The position numbers were made by a program, and so were the translations under genes. Below the pieces are notes generated by a model that saw only the letters and a list, made by a program, of their open reading frames with translations, had not been told where the DNA came from and did no database searches. Shown here piece after piece: positions 4,225 to 5,339 of a DNA stretch of 5,339 nucleotides. The stretch's first letter is position 1. Each line of letters begins with the position of its first letter. Source of the stretch: Pseudomonadota bacterium (GTDB lineage: Bacteria > Pseudomonadota > Alphaproteobacteria > Rickettsiales > UBA1997); the NCBI GenBank assembly GCA_009921385.1, contig RFXY01000082.1:1-5339 (forward strand), read 5' to 3'.

Positions 4225-5339
4225 TTTTAAAAAGATTATTGATTAGAGTTTTGCGATATTTTTCTCCAGCATAGGCGATTATTATCAATATTATACCGAA
4301 GAACATAAACATCGATCCTGTGAATAGCATGGTTCCTACTAAATCAATAAATCTAGCTATTAAACCAATCATGATAAACCATGCTCCAATATTAATAAGC
4401 CGTTTACTTCTTTCTATTTCGCCCTTATAAATCATTGCTAAACTACCCCAAAACCAAGTTATCCAATATAAAATTGAAACTAGTATTTTTTGATCTAAGT
4501 GAGTGAATAAAGGAAATAGATTTAGCACTAGGATGATAGATTCTGGTAGCTGAATGATATAAGAAAACTTTGCTTTAGCTTGAAAGTTTTTGATAAGATT
4601 AATTGCTAAACAAATTGCATTGAAAACGATTATAATAATTGTGATTGGGTGCAAAATAAGGTGGAATGACTTCGGATTTACCATATGATAAAAATCCTTA
4701 AACCCCATTACAAAAGTAATGAATCCTAAAATAATATAACCAATGAATTGTGCATGATTAAAGTGATCTTTTATGCGATAGAAGGTTCTTGATAACAAGA
4801 TTAGGCTACTAGAAATTGTTGTAGCAAATATGATTTGACTTTGCAAATTTGTCGTAAAATTTAAATTGGCATTGATGTTGATCCATAAATAAAAACCAAA
4901 TAAAGACATAAGGCTAATCCATTTATTATTTAATAAAATAGCCATAGGTAAAATCATAAAAAACCATATCAAATAGCCTGCACCATTTGGGTTAGTTAAA
5001 TGATATATTTGTGAAATTAACCCAACACCAACAAGAATATAGCCTGCAACTATAAAATAGATAATGTGTGAAATTTTTGGATTAGTTTCGCGAAATAGGT
5101 AAGCTGAGGCTTGAAATGCAACAAGTATTAAAATATAAGCGGAAATTTTGATTAGATTTGAAATCTGGTGCCAGTTATGAGAGACTATTAGAATTGTTCC
5201 AAGGATAATCGATATCCCGCCAAAAAGACTTATAATATTAAAAAAAGATAAAACAGATTTGTGTTCATAATTTTTTGCAAATGCTTGTAGTTTTTTTGTT
5301 GTCGCTTCATCAACCACTTTTTCAGCAAGAGCATCGTTG
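4211..5339 (-). CDS. DUF2157-family polytopic membrane protein (5' end beyond window)
   Basis: The gene is partial: the frame remains open through the last complete codon, with in-frame residues NDALAEKV before the GTG at 5317, so the true start is probably outside. Counting from that GTG there are 368 residues. A charged N-terminal stretch (VDEATTKKLQAFAKNYEHK) is followed by roughly 11-12 membrane helices. DUF2157 hallmarks are the first helix pair SLFGGISIILGTILIVSHNW (30-49), the block VGVGLISQIYHLTNPNGAGY (96-115), and LIWFFMILPMAILLNNKW (116-133). The C-terminal segment INIGAWFIMIGLIARFIDLVG (308-328) and final helix before GEKYRK also resemble the family. Its function is unknown; it resides in the cytoplasmic membrane. 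It overlaps the GDYXXLXY gene by 14 bases, the usual partner. A separate DUF4401 gene, often between the two, is absent at that junction; it may lie upstream of the window. Two of four sampled 60-base lines are 22% and 25% GC, among the lowest in the window. Confidence 0.85.
   Translation of the reverse strand, partial: NDALAEKVVDEATTKKLQAFAKNYEHKSVLSFFNIISLFGGISIILGTILIVSHNWHQISNLIKISAYILILVAFQASAYLFRETNPKISHIIYFIVAGYILVGVGLISQIYHLTNPNGAGYLIWFFMILPMAILLNNKWISLMSLFGFYLWININANLNFTTNLQSQIIFATTISSSLILLSRTFYRIKDHFNHAQFIGYIILGFITFVMGFKDFYHMVNPKSFHLILHPITIIIIVFNAICLAINLIKNFQAKAKFSYIIQLPESIILVLNLFPLFTHLDQKILVSILYWITWFWGSLAMIYKGEIERSKRLINIGAWFIMIGLIARFIDLVGTMLFTGSMFMFFGIILIIIAYAGEKYRKTLINNLFKNDIT

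Overview
This is an AT-rich bacterial window in which every supported gene lies on the minus strand. I infer an Alphaproteobacterium, possibly a Rickettsiales-type host-associated lineage. The basis is the alphaproteobacterial look of QueF (its C-terminal half, with a [20 protein letters not shown] segment) and of IlvE (AGLYMICTISKH around the catalytic lysine), plus the low GC and near absence of Shine-Dalgarno sequences. No rRNA, tRNA or marker gene fixes the taxon.

In transcription order (high to low coordinates) there are four blocks. (1) 5339-3706: the 3' part of a DUF2157-type polytopic membrane protein gene, cut by the window edge, overlapping by 14 bases a gene for a GDYXXLXY-family membrane-anchored protein. 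(2) 3545-2694: a two-gene unit with a 6-base gap. The first gene encodes a Panacea (DUF4065, SocA-like) antitoxin-type protein, and the second a 130-residue protein with two C-terminal membrane helices. This looks like a Panacea toxin-antitoxin module with a membrane-acting toxin candidate and is the most interesting item here. (3) 2606-758: ilvE (branched-chain aminotransferase), an exported staphylococcal-nuclease-fold protein, and queF (preQ0 reductase). They are packed with a 3-base gap and then a 32-base overlap, behind a good sigma70-like promoter and ahead of an AT-only terminator-like hairpin with a T6 tract. (4) 642-19: an LPP20-family lipoprotein gene with its own promoter.

Base composition changes near position 2690. 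Hand-counted 60-base lines in ilvE, queF and the lipoprotein gene are mostly 45-52% GC (one ilvE line is 35% and one nuclease line 33%). Lines in the Panacea pair and the DUF2157 gene are about 22-32%. The right half therefore looks like an accessory or acquired segment beside more ordinary chromosomal genes.

Functionally, the left half combines housekeeping (amino-acid transamination, queuosine precursor synthesis) with two exported products (nuclease, lipoprotein). The right half combines a probable toxin-antitoxin pair with an envelope gene pair of unknown function. No mobile element, CRISPR array, RNA gene or attachment site was found. The longest gene-free stretch is 160 bases (3546-3705).
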